Shown here one piece after another: positions 8,290 to 16,464 of a stretch of 64,000 nt of DNA (position 1 is its first letter; every line of letters starts with the position of its first letter). Position numbers and translations under genes: made by a program. The notes under the pieces are model-generated. The model was not told the origin of the DNA. It did not search any database and was given only the letters and a program-made list of their open reading frames with translations. This DNA comes from JAEYZS01 sp964469265 (GTDB lineage: Bacteria; Bdellovibrionota; Bdellovibrionia; Bdellovibrionales; JAEYZS01): NCBI GenBank assembly GCA_964469265.1, contig CAYXYF010000009.1:1-64000 (forward strand), given 5' to 3'.

Positions 8290-9132
8290 TTGGGTAAATA
8301 CAAAACTAAAGCTGGTTACGTTAGAGTGTTTAAAAGCGATCATCCTCGTGCTTATAAAGGGCAAGTCAGCGAACATGTAATTGTAATGGAAAATTATCTT
8401 GGAAGGCCTTTACCAAAAGGAACTGTTGTACATCATATTAACCGTATACGATCCGATAACCGAGTCGAAAACCTTCTTCTATTACGTAATGAAGATGACC
8501 ACCGCGCTCTCCATAGGGCCATGAGAAGCGGAAATACAGATGTTGTCCGCGCCTTTGAGGACTGGTCTAGAGAGTTTATGGCAAACCTCACGGCAGGGCT
8601 CCCTGAAAAAGAATGTTTTAGTGGAAGTTTAGCTATTACTCCCGAAAACAATCTCGAGCAAAATAAATTTGTAATTCGCCGAAACAAACGGTCATTAAAG
8701 CCCTTTATCGAATTTGATGAAGAAGTCTTAATAAGCCCCGAAGGACGGATTATTGAATACGAAGAGAGTCTGTTTGGAGAGCAAGAGGAAATAGGCGAAG
8801 GCGAACTAACAAAAAAGCAATTACATGTCTATGCAAATAAGTTAGCCGATTTAGAGTTAAGTATCAAAGGCCATGAGAAAAATACTCGGATACAGGAACT
8901 TTTATTTCAAAAACTTCGAAAACTACGTTTAAAGATTGCTAAGAAAAAAGCCCTGCCACCTTATATGATTTTTAAGGATTCCACTCTCCGAGAAATAGCT
9001 GAAAAAATGCCGACCTCAAAACCTGAGCTATTAAAAATTGAGGGTGTAGGCGAAAAAAAGCTTGAATGGTACGGATCAATTTTTCTGAGCACAATTAAAG
9101 AGTTCCGTAGCGAATACAACTTGTTTGACTGA
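8290..9132 (+). CDS. HNH endonuclease-like protein with C-terminal HRDC domain
   Basis: About 280 residues. The N-terminal part is an HNH_3-type fold: GYVRVFKSDHPRAYKGQVSE, then GTVVHHINRIRSDNRVENLL with the HH and N of the metal-binding core. The C-terminal 45 residues (TLREIAEKMPTSKPELLKI, EGVGEKKLEWYG) form an HRDC domain, normally found in RecQ and RNase D for nucleic-acid binding. A charged linker joins them. I take TTG at 8290, which has AGAAAGG six bases upstream. The open frame extends to an ATG at 8143, but those residues do not look like protein. The pairing suggests structure-specific DNA cleavage or repair, which is inferred. Confidence 0.7.
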   Translation: MGKYKTKAGYVRVFKSDHPRAYKGQVSEHVIVMENYLGRPLPKGTVVHHINRIRSDNRVENLLLLRNEDDHRALHRAMRSGNTDVVRAFEDWSREFMANLTAGLPEKECFSGSLAITPENNLEQNKFVIRRNKRSLKPFIEFDEEVLISPEGRIIEYEESLFGEQEEIGEGELTKKQLHVYANKLADLELSIKGHEKNTRIQELLFQKLRKLRLKIAKKKALPPYMIFKDSTLREIAEKMPTSKPELLKIEGVGEKKLEWYGSIFLSTIKEFRSEYNLFD

Positions 9133-9210
9133 TTGATATCTACTACCGCGATATGTTTGCATCATATAAATAGCTAGAAATGGCTTTGGATTCATTATAT
9201 AACATAGTTT

Positions 9211-10125
9211 ATGCAGCCTGTTTTTCAAAAACTCATTGATGAGACCTCGAGCGTTGTCTTGGATAAGACTGAAGAGATTAAATTAGCTGTTACATGCCTT
9301 TTGGCGGATGGACATCTTCTGATTGAGGATGTTCCAGGGGTTGGTAAAACGACTCTTGTTCAGACACTTGCTAAGCTCTCTGGGCTGGATACTAAAAGAA
9401 TTCAATTTACGGTTGATCTTTTGCCTGCTGATATTCTTGGGGGCCAAGTTTACAATTCTCGAGATCATAAATTTGAGTTTCATCCAGGTCCGCTTTTTAC
9501 ACAAATTGTTCTAGCCGACGAGCTAAATCGTGCAAGCCCAAGAACCCAAGGTGCGCTTCTTCAGGCTATGGAAGAAAACCAAGTCTCCTTGGACGGAAAA
9601 AATCATCCGCTGCCGAGGCCATTCTTTGTGATCGCGACCCAAAACCCACATCAACAGATGGGGACCTTTCCACTTCCAGAAAGCCAACTTGATCGGTTTG
9701 CGATGAGCCTAGAGCTGAACTACGCTTCCAAGGCCACTGAAATTGAACTTTTTAAATCTAAGGACTCAAGAGAGAAAATATCTGAACTCACTTCAGTTTT
9801 AACTTCTGAGGAGTTTTTAAAGTTCCGGAAAGACGTAGATAACGTCACGGTCTCGGACCTTATTGCTCGTTATGCTAGTGATCTTTTGGATAAATCTCGC
9901 ACTTTAAAAAGCGGCGCTCTTCCGTTATCAACCCGTGCAGGCATCTCCCTTATTAAAGCCGCAAAGGCTTGGGCTTTTATTGAGGGACGAAACTTCTTAA
10001 AACCTGAAGACGTACAAGCGGTGGGAGTTTCTGTCCTCGCGCATCGCTTGGGAGGAAACCATGGCCTTAGAAAAGGCAAAGAGTGGGCTAGAGACCTTCT
10101 TAGGGAAACTGCAGTCCCCGTCTAA
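9211..10125 (+). CDS. MoxR-family AAA+ ATPase
   Basis: A 304-residue MoxR-type ATPase, a chaperone-like assembly factor that usually works with VWA or DUF58 proteins. Walker A is GVGKTTLVQ near residue 45, Walker B/sensor LADELNRASPRTQGALLQAM near residue 110, and sensor 1 IATQNPHQQMG. The length is typical. It is the first gene of a three-gene operon: its last 65 bp overlap the DUF58 start, which overlaps the transglutaminase gene by ATGA. This is the common moxR-DUF58-tgpA arrangement. Confidence 0.92.
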   Translation: MQPVFQKLIDETSSVVLDKTEEIKLAVTCLLADGHLLIEDVPGVGKTTLVQTLAKLSGLDTKRIQFTVDLLPADILGGQVYNSRDHKFEFHPGPLFTQIVLADELNRASPRTQGALLQAMEENQVSLDGKNHPLPRPFFVIATQNPHQQMGTFPLPESQLDRFAMSLELNYASKATEIELFKSKDSREKISELTSVLTSEEFLKFRKDVDNVTVSDLIARYASDLLDKSRTLKSGALPLSTRAGISLIKAAKAWAFIEGRNFLKPEDVQAVGVSVLAHRLGGNHGLRKGKEWARDLLRETAVPV

Positions 10126-11008
10126 ATATGTCGGCAAAAAACCTTACATCATTCCAACACCATTTGGATTGGTATTTGGCACCATTGCCTTCATTCTTCT
10201 TTTGTTTGCTTTGGGTTATGCAAATAACTTAGTAGGAATGTTTGTGTTTCTTATTATCTCCTTTGCTGTAACATCCATGGTTATTGCCAATCGAAATATG
10301 CATTTTGCTAAAATCACAGACATCCACACGCAAGACCTTCATGCAGACCAAGACAACTCAATTTATGTTATGATCGAAAACTCCTCAGAGCTTCCTCGCT
10401 ATGATTTTTATGTGAAACACAGGCGTCAAAAAATAAGATCGGCTTTAATCCCATCACTTGATCCCAATCAAGCACTTAGAATTCAAATGCAATTTCGGCC
10501 GTTAAAACGTGGCTATCAAAAATTGCCGCGTTTTGAGCTACAAAGTTATTACCCATTTCAGATGCTAAAGACTTGGCGCTATTACTTTCACAAGGAAGAG
10601 GTTTTAGTTTACCCAGCACTAAAAGGAAGTTTTGAGCTTCCTCACAGCGAAGACAGCGTAAACCAATCAGGAGAACAGGGCCTCTTTCGCGATCATAAAA
10701 CCTACAGTGCTGGAGATCCTATACGGCGGATCAACTGGTTAAAATCAAACCGCCACCAAGAGCTTTTAGTCAAAAACTTTGAAAACAATAAAGACCATTC
10801 TTATAATTTTCTTTGGGAACAAACATCTTGGATTAAAGATTTTGAATCTCGGATCTCCCAACTTGCTTTTTGGATCAGTCAGTGTGAACAGCTAGGCTAC
10901 TCGTATTCATTGCGGGTCGGCTCAAAGCTATTGCCTTCAAGCAAAGGTCTTCTCCATTTTCGGGATTGCATGAAGCTTCTAGCTCTTCTGAAGGAAGACG
11001 ACTTATGA
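10061..11008 (+). CDS. DUF58 domain membrane protein
   Basis: A 315-residue protein with two N-terminal membrane helices (about residues 30-75) and a C-terminal soluble domain carrying the DUF58 signature DPIRRINWLKSNRHQELLVK. DUF58 proteins are VWA-like partners of MoxR ATPases. The start at 10061 lies inside the moxR 3' end and is supported by GGAGG just upstream. The TGA stop overlaps the ATG of the next gene, so translation is probably coupled. Confidence 0.88.
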   Translation: MALEKAKSGLETFLGKLQSPSKYVGKKPYIIPTPFGLVFGTIAFILLLFALGYANNLVGMFVFLIISFAVTSMVIANRNMHFAKITDIHTQDLHADQDNSIYVMIENSSELPRYDFYVKHRRQKIRSALIPSLDPNQALRIQMQFRPLKRGYQKLPRFELQSYYPFQMLKTWRYYFHKEEVLVYPALKGSFELPHSEDSVNQSGEQGLFRDHKTYSAGDPIRRINWLKSNRHQELLVKNFENNKDHSYNFLWEQTSWIKDFESRISQLAFWISQCEQLGYSYSLRVGSKLLPSSKGLLHFRDCMKLLALLKEDDL

Positions 11009-12912
11009 AGCTTCTAATTACAACGCAAAGATATTTGCTATTTGGTCTAATTTTACTTCTTGGAATGATCGCAATTGATGCACCCATTTGGATAACGCTG
11101 TTTTCATCGCTTTTGATTTCATATAAAATACTTATAGAAAAAAGAAGCCTACCCCCCATATCAAGAAGGCTCACAACTGTTCTTAGTATTATTCTTTTAC
11201 TTTTAATCTATGTGCAGTTTCGTACGTTTCTTGGACAAGAGGCTTCAACTACCCTTCTTGTAGGACTTACCGCGCTTAAGATTCTAGAATATGAAAATTC
11301 GAGAGATCACAAATATCTTATTGTTCTTGGGTTTATGCTGCTTGCGATGAAACCTTTGTTTAGCTTAGATCTTTATTGGATACCGTTTCTGCTAATAGCG
11401 TTCATCCTCTTATGGCTTTCTATGTTAAGTCCAAATCAAAGACAGCCTTATCAATTTATTGCGCGAGTGTTTGTGCTTTCGATTCCTCTTGCGATCACCC
11501 TATTCTTTCTCTTTCCGAGAGTTATCCTTCCATGGGCCAAGAAGACCCAAGAAGTCAAAAGCAGAACGGGGTTTTCCGAGGAACTTTCTCCGGGTTCAAC
11601 TTCAGAGCTTGTGCAAACAAATATTTTAGTCTTTCGTGCCAAGTTCAATAACTTTAATGCAAGGTCACACCAACTTTACTGGAGAGGTGCGGTCTTAGAT
11701 CATTCCAATGGATTAAGCTGGAAAGTCTCGGGCAATAGAGTTCCTTCACAAAATGATACGATCAAAGAATCAAGTAATGCCCACCGTATCAGGTATGATG
11801 TGTATCTAGAGCCAGGAAATCAGAATTATATATTTGCTCTTGAAACGCCTCATTCTGTTTTTGGCACATCGTATTTTGTTCGAGGTTTTGAAAACTCTGT
11901 TTATCGCTCCAACCTTCAACTTGAAAAGACTTTACTCTACCGAGGTGTTTCATCCCTTCAATCCTATGATACGAAGCCTCCACGTGAAGAGCACCTTCAG
12001 CACCCTGAGCTTTCAGCCGAGGTTGTCGACTTTATTTCATCCGTTAAGGATAAGTCAGAAGATGAGAAAGTTCTTTTCTTAAATGAGTTTTTTAAAAATT
12101 CAGATTTTAGATATACGCTAACTCCTGGGGTCTATGGTGATAATGAGCTTGAAGAGTTCTTATTTGTACGTAAAGAAGGCTTCTGTGAACACTTTGCCGG
12201 AGGATATGCTACCTTAGCGCGCGCTCTTGGCCTTCCTGCAAGAGTCATCGTCGGGTTTCAAGGCGGCACCTGGAATAGTTTTGGAGACTTTTGGAGCGTA
12301 TCCACAAAAGACGCCCATGCATGGGTTGAGATTTATGCGCGCAATCGCTGGATACGAGTTGATCCAACGGCGCTGGCAATGCCTTTGCGAATTGAGCTTG
12401 GCGCACAAGGTTTTGAAAATGCCGTAGCCACCACACGCTCTACCACTGAGCAAAACTTCCGCGCAGCCTATGACCGCGTCCTTGCATGGATTGAAAATAT
12501 CAACTACACGTGGGTGGCCTTTTTAATTGAGTTTGATCGACAATACCAAAGACAACTATTCCAAACAATCAGACAGAACCTTGGCTGGATTATGTTTGGA
12601 TTTATGGCTCTGCTTATATTGGTGAAACTTGTTTCCCAATGGCTTTTAAATAAATCAAACCCGTCCAATGAGTACCAAAAGATTTTAAATAAACTCTTTG
12701 CATTGGGTAAGAAAAACGGTATTCCTCGAGAACCTGCTGAGTCTCCAGAAAAGTACTTGGCTCGTCTCAGTGATCAATTCCCTAAAGCAAAGATTTATTT
12801 AGATGAGTTTTATCTGAGCTATGAACAAAGTTTTTATCAGAATCAGTCCGTAGAACTTAACCGACATATTAAAAAGAAAATTCTAAGACCTAAAAACTTT
12901 AGTTTAAAATAA
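11005..12912 (+). CDS. TgpA-type membrane transglutaminase-like protein
   Basis: About 635 residues. Five or six N-terminal membrane helices (DUF3488 region, residues 1-180) are followed by a periplasmic transglutaminase core. Its catalytic residues are visible: Cys in KEGFCEHFAGGYATLARALG, His in DAHAWVEIYARNRW and Asp in RVDPTA. A last membrane helix near residue 540 leads to a cytoplasmic DUF4129-like tail. It resembles P. aeruginosa TgpA, whose substrates are unknown. The start is ATG at 11005, overlapping the DUF58 stop. The 3' end overlaps the convergent gene by 9 bp. Confidence 0.88.
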   Translation: MKLLITTQRYLLFGLILLLGMIAIDAPIWITLFSSLLISYKILIEKRSLPPISRRLTTVLSIILLLLIYVQFRTFLGQEASTTLLVGLTALKILEYENSRDHKYLIVLGFMLLAMKPLFSLDLYWIPFLLIAFILLWLSMLSPNQRQPYQFIARVFVLSIPLAITLFFLFPRVILPWAKKTQEVKSRTGFSEELSPGSTSELVQTNILVFRAKFNNFNARSHQLYWRGAVLDHSNGLSWKVSGNRVPSQNDTIKESSNAHRIRYDVYLEPGNQNYIFALETPHSVFGTSYFVRGFENSVYRSNLQLEKTLLYRGVSSLQSYDTKPPREEHLQHPELSAEVVDFISSVKDKSEDEKVLFLNEFFKNSDFRYTLTPGVYGDNELEEFLFVRKEGFCEHFAGGYATLARALGLPARVIVGFQGGTWNSFGDFWSVSTKDAHAWVEIYARNRWIRVDPTALAMPLRIELGAQGFENAVATTRSTTEQNFRAAYDRVLAWIENINYTWVAFLIEFDRQYQRQLFQTIRQNLGWIMFGFMALLILVKLVSQWLLNKSNPSNEYQKILNKLFALGKKNGIPREPAESPEKYLARLSDQFPKAKIYLDEFYLSYEQSFYQNQSVELNRHIKKKILRPKNFSLK

Positions 12913-13641
12913 TCGTGAACAGGTCGGGCCAGGAATATTTAGCGGAACTAAGTTTTCTTTAAGAAGTCCTGTCCCCTTTATCAAGCGATTAAATGCGGAG
13001 CTAACACGCCCAGGTTTTAGACGTTGTGTTTCGTAAGCTTCTATTACCGCGCGCGACTCTGGGTCACTCAACAGGACGTAGGATATCTTTTGCAATGGAA
13101 ACCACTCCCCGCGTCTTGCCCGCATATCGATTTCGAATCCACCATTGCGGTAATGGACTTCATTTAAATTCAATCGAAGGTTTTCAAGATTTAATTCTGA
13201 GTTATTCCCAAATCCTTCAACTTGTGCATTGAATACGACCTCATGAACCTTATGATATGTTCTCTCTGACCTTGTTTGTTCTACGATCAAGGCATTTTGA
13301 TTCATTTTAGATACTAATTCTAAGAAGCTCTCTTTTTTTGCACCGATATTGATATCCAAATATTGCACCTGTCGGGCAGAATACATCTGCCCGATATCGA
13401 TGTTCGCAGGTCTTATGCGTTGAGGCTCTGGGAAGGTAATTCGAATGATGCCTGTCTTTTCAACAGCCTCCACGAGAACTTCGGACTGAATTTGAAGCTT
13501 ATCCGTGAATTGGCCCTTGTTATTTACAAAGCCCTTTTCAAAGTCGATATTTTCAATAACTAAAGAAAGCGGGATAGTCCCAACAGCCTGTTGAGCTTGA
13601 GCCGAAACACTAAATATGAGTAATAGCAAAATCAATTTCAT
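12904..13641 (-). CDS. Secreted protein of unknown function
   Basis: A 245-residue exported protein with a Sec signal peptide (residues 1-16, AQA-Q). The mature part is predicted mainly beta-sheet with alternating polar and hydrophobic residues, followed by a helical C-terminal segment containing one cysteine (GPTCSRLF). No family is recognised. Its 3' end overlaps the transglutaminase gene on the other strand, so it is monocistronic. Confidence 0.65.
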   Translation of the reverse strand: MKLILLLLIFSVSAQAQQAVGTIPLSLVIENIDFEKGFVNNKGQFTDKLQIQSEVLVEAVEKTGIIRITFPEPQRIRPANIDIGQMYSARQVQYLDINIGAKKESFLELVSKMNQNALIVEQTRSERTYHKVHEVVFNAQVEGFGNNSELNLENLRLNLNEVHYRNGGFEIDMRARRGEWFPLQKISYVLLSDPESRAVIEAYETQRLKPGRVSSAFNRLIKGTGLLKENLVPLNIPGPTCSRLF

Positions 13642-13722
13642 AAAGCGACCACTTAAAAACCTTCGTAAAAGCCTAAACTATTGCAAAGCGTGCCAATGGC
13701 CTTAAAGCGCATTTAAATAATT

Positions 13723-13865
13723 AGAAGCGGTTCAAGGCCGTTGCTTCTGACAAAAAGAGCTTGCGCGAGGACGTAAATAGTCGTTATCATTACTGAATAA
13801 CTTACAACAGTGGCTAAGATCTAGACACTTTGAGTAGCAGACCTATCGCTACTTAAACTAGCCAC
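13723..13865. repeat. Nested inverted repeats in a divergent promoter region
   Basis: Two structures lie in the 251-bp gap before the cytochrome gene. One is a hairpin with arms AGAAGC/GCTTCT (13723-13748). The other is an outer pair GTGGCTA (13810-13816) and TAGCCAC (13859-13865) enclosing a second stem, GAGTAGC with GCTACTT. They may be operators or leader structures. No gene is visible in this region. Confidence 0.4.
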
Positions 13866-13892
13866 AGTGATAAGATCAACCAGAGGGTATGT

Positions 13893-15065
13893 ATGAAAAC
13901 GAAACTTCCCGTTTTAATTTTAATTTTAGCATTAGGTATTATCGCACAATCAAAAGATAAGGTCGAATCTGTTAAACCGACCATGCATCATATTTTTACA
14001 AACATGCAAAAACTTTTACCCTACATGGTAGATGAGGAAAAGTTCACTGATCCTAAAAACAACAAGGTCATTGGAGATCTCTTAAGAAGCTCGGCCAAAA
14101 TTACCAAAGATGCTAAGCACTCTAAAGTGCTTGAGAGTCCTGGTATGAAAGTTTCACGGGATGTTTTAGAAGATCACTTTGCTGAAATTGATTCTGTCTT
14201 TAGAGTAGGAAATAAATCCTTTGCAAGGTGGCAACTTAATTCCACAGTTGCAATCTGTATGAGTTGTCACACTCAGGCGCCATCCTCTTCGAAAAACTGG
14301 GACCTTGCAGACCTTACTCGCGGCCCAGCTAATAGCTTTAGTAAAGCAGAACTTCTTTTTATGGGGCGGGATTTTGACTCTGCATTAAAGATATACAGTG
14401 AAATTGTAAAAGGATTCCCAACAAATAAAACAAAGATTCAAGATGTCGAGAAAGCCTTGGAAAGAAAAGTCGTTATTTTTTCACGAGTCAAAAGAGACTT
14501 TACGGGTGGAATAAAAAGCCTTGAAGATGATATAAAATCGAATAAAAAACTTCCTGGATACTTAGTAAAAAATATTAACGCGTGGATTGCATTATTTAGA
14601 ATTCAGCTTCGCAATGGATTTCCTAACCCCGCAAAGAGCAACGATGCCGAAATTAAAAAATATGTCGAGCGCGAATTAAAAAACAACTTATGGGATGATA
14701 TGGTCGACGCTTCAAATCCAAGGCTTGTTAAGAACCTTACGGTCTCTGGCGTACTTTATGAATATCTAAATACTCATCCTAAAACAAAACTCAAACCCGA
14801 TCTCTTGTATTGGCTTGCTGGTATTGATAAGCAACTTCAAGATGCGCTGTTTTACTCACTTTCTGATCTTTACCTAAAGCAATGTATGAGTGAGTTTACA
14901 AAACATCCTACTGCTAAGAAATGCTTTGAGCAGTACAAATCCAATATGGTTTTATCTTACTCAGGATCCTCTGGAGCTCATTTACCAGATGACGTCAAAA
15001 AAGATCTTAAGGCCTGGAGCATGAAAGTTTACGGAAAAGATAAAAGCCAAGTAGAAATTGAATAA
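13893..15065 (+). CDS. Secreted c-type cytochrome with helical repeat tail
   Basis: A 390-residue periplasmic protein (signal peptide 1-20). One haem-binding motif, C122-M-S-C125-H126, lies at the end of an all-helical region of about 100 residues. That layout recalls the four-helix cytochrome c' fold, where CxxCH is near the domain's C terminus; the c' link is inferred. The remaining 250 residues are helical and TPR-like (ELLFMGRDFDSALKIYSEIV) with no further haem motif. It converges on the respiratory operon at 15-22 kb and could supply or accept electrons there, though no direct evidence shows this. Confidence 0.75.
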   Translation: MKTKLPVLILILALGIIAQSKDKVESVKPTMHHIFTNMQKLLPYMVDEEKFTDPKNNKVIGDLLRSSAKITKDAKHSKVLESPGMKVSRDVLEDHFAEIDSVFRVGNKSFARWQLNSTVAICMSCHTQAPSSSKNWDLADLTRGPANSFSKAELLFMGRDFDSALKIYSEIVKGFPTNKTKIQDVEKALERKVVIFSRVKRDFTGGIKSLEDDIKSNKKLPGYLVKNINAWIALFRIQLRNGFPNPAKSNDAEIKKYVERELKNNLWDDMVDASNPRLVKNLTVSGVLYEYLNTHPKTKLKPDLLYWLAGIDKQLQDALFYSLSDLYLKQCMSEFTKHPTAKKCFEQYKSNMVLSYSGSSGAHLPDDVKKDLKAWSMKVYGKDKSQVEIE

Positions 15066-15071
15066 TCGCAA

Positions 15072-15098
15072 AAGGCCATAATTATTAAAGATGGCCTT
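15072..15098. terminator. Hairpin between convergent genes
   Basis: A perfect 8-bp stem, AAGGCCAT/ATGGCCTT, with an 11-nt loop lies between the cytochrome c gene and the end of the respiratory operon, touching the latter's stop codon. On the minus strand TTTTG follows the stem. Confidence 0.6.
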
Positions 15099-16464
15099 AG
15101 TTTAAATTTTTGCGTAGGTTCTGAAAACTATTTAGAGAAAAATAAGGCATAAGATGCGGAGAAATTGCGAACGCAAAGAAGAGCCCTCCCGCAAAGGCAA
15201 CTAGACCTCCGGTGCCCATTGTAACAAAGCCAATGATCTGCCCTGTATTCTCAAGGGAGTGTTCCGCTCCGTAAGTTTTTCTACCCATTCCAAAGAAACC
15301 CGCAGTGAACATTCCCGATGAGAACATGATTTGACCAATTCCATAAGCCCACATACTACGTGTAATCCACCGCTTCGACGCCCCTCCAAAGGCAAGAATA
15401 AAGTAGCTCAACGCCATAAAGCCAATTGTTATAGAGCCAATAGCTGCGTGGTAATGACCTGGTACGCGCATATCAGAACCTCGAATCGAAGCTCCAAAAA
15501 CAAAACCCATAATTATGAGAATGACACTCATTAGTAAAGCCACGGACTTATAATCAAAAGATAGCTTTAATTTCTCCTTTTTCACTTTGAATATGGTCAG
15601 GCCAATAAAGAATAAAACTGGTGGTGCAATTCCAAACTGCATGAGTGACGTAAACCCTGTACGAAACTGTAAGCTGAACACAGAATACCAAAGAAGAATT
15701 GGAACAAATAATATTGGTAATCCCAACCATCCAAAGACTTTAAATAGATCCGACCTTGAAAAAATACATCTGTTAAACATACTTGTTAAAAGTAAAACCC
15801 AACACACGACCAAAAACACCATACTTGAGTGCTGTAGCAAGTGCCCACTTCCCCACATTAGGTTTTCAAAGTAAGCTCGCGCCCCAATATCCATGCTTGA
15901 TAATTCATAAAAAGAGAATAGAAACGCAATAATCGCAAAAATAAAAAAGATTACTCCTACCCATAAACCAAATCTAGATTGCTCAATCCCTCCGATAGTT
16001 TCGTTTTCACTTTTTTGAGGCAACAGAATCTGCGGTGACAGATAGTTTAATAGGACTCCTGTGACATATAAACCCACGCCTAGATAAAAGCGCGGATGAG
16101 TTACCATAGGAATATAGTTCGACATAATGATTTCAATCAAAGGACCTGGGAAGGCTGTCACCATCAGCAGAATACCCAGTACTGAAAGAACAAACCCCAC
16201 AATAGAAATTACCGAGACGCTTTCCTTATTATTTGCATTGGATAGATGAACCAAGCCCAAGGGAAAAGATGTAAACCAGACAAGCATTGCAAGGTTAACG
16301 TGGACGACTAAGCTCCATCGTATGATCTCAATATTTTGAATATACTGTTTTAATATTGGCATTTTGGCAAACGTAATAACCAATGCCAATAGTCCGCTTA
16401 ATAATAATGATATACATGAAAGAACGATCCAGCTTTTTCCAAGGGAAAGCTTATCGATTTTCAT
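15097..16464 (-). CDS. Degenerate heme-copper oxidase subunit I-like membrane protein
   Basis: About 455 residues and roughly 12 membrane helices. Homology to heme-copper subunit I is visible in VHVNLAMLVWF (low-spin haem His position), WGSGHLLQHSS (helix VI) and RVPGHYHAAIGS (helix X haem ligands). The HH pair that completes the CuB site in helix VII is not seen, so it is unlikely to have a normal binuclear centre. It may bind haem and pass electrons, or be a structural partner. The start is ATG at 16464, with GAGG upstream and overlapping the preceding gene by 14 bp; an ATG at 16476 is an alternative. It is the last gene of the operon. Confidence 0.7.
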   Translation of the reverse strand: MKIDKLSLGKSWIVLSCISLLLSGLLALVITFAKMPILKQYIQNIEIIRWSLVVHVNLAMLVWFTSFPLGLVHLSNANNKESVSVISIVGFVLSVLGILLMVTAFPGPLIEIIMSNYIPMVTHPRFYLGVGLYVTGVLLNYLSPQILLPQKSENETIGGIEQSRFGLWVGVIFFIFAIIAFLFSFYELSSMDIGARAYFENLMWGSGHLLQHSSMVFLVVCWVLLLTSMFNRCIFSRSDLFKVFGWLGLPILFVPILLWYSVFSLQFRTGFTSLMQFGIAPPVLFFIGLTIFKVKKEKLKLSFDYKSVALLMSVILIIMGFVFGASIRGSDMRVPGHYHAAIGSITIGFMALSYFILAFGGASKRWITRSMWAYGIGQIMFSSGMFTAGFFGMGRKTYGAEHSLENTGQIIGFVTMGTGGLVAFAGGLFFAFAISPHLMPYFSLNSFQNLRKNLN

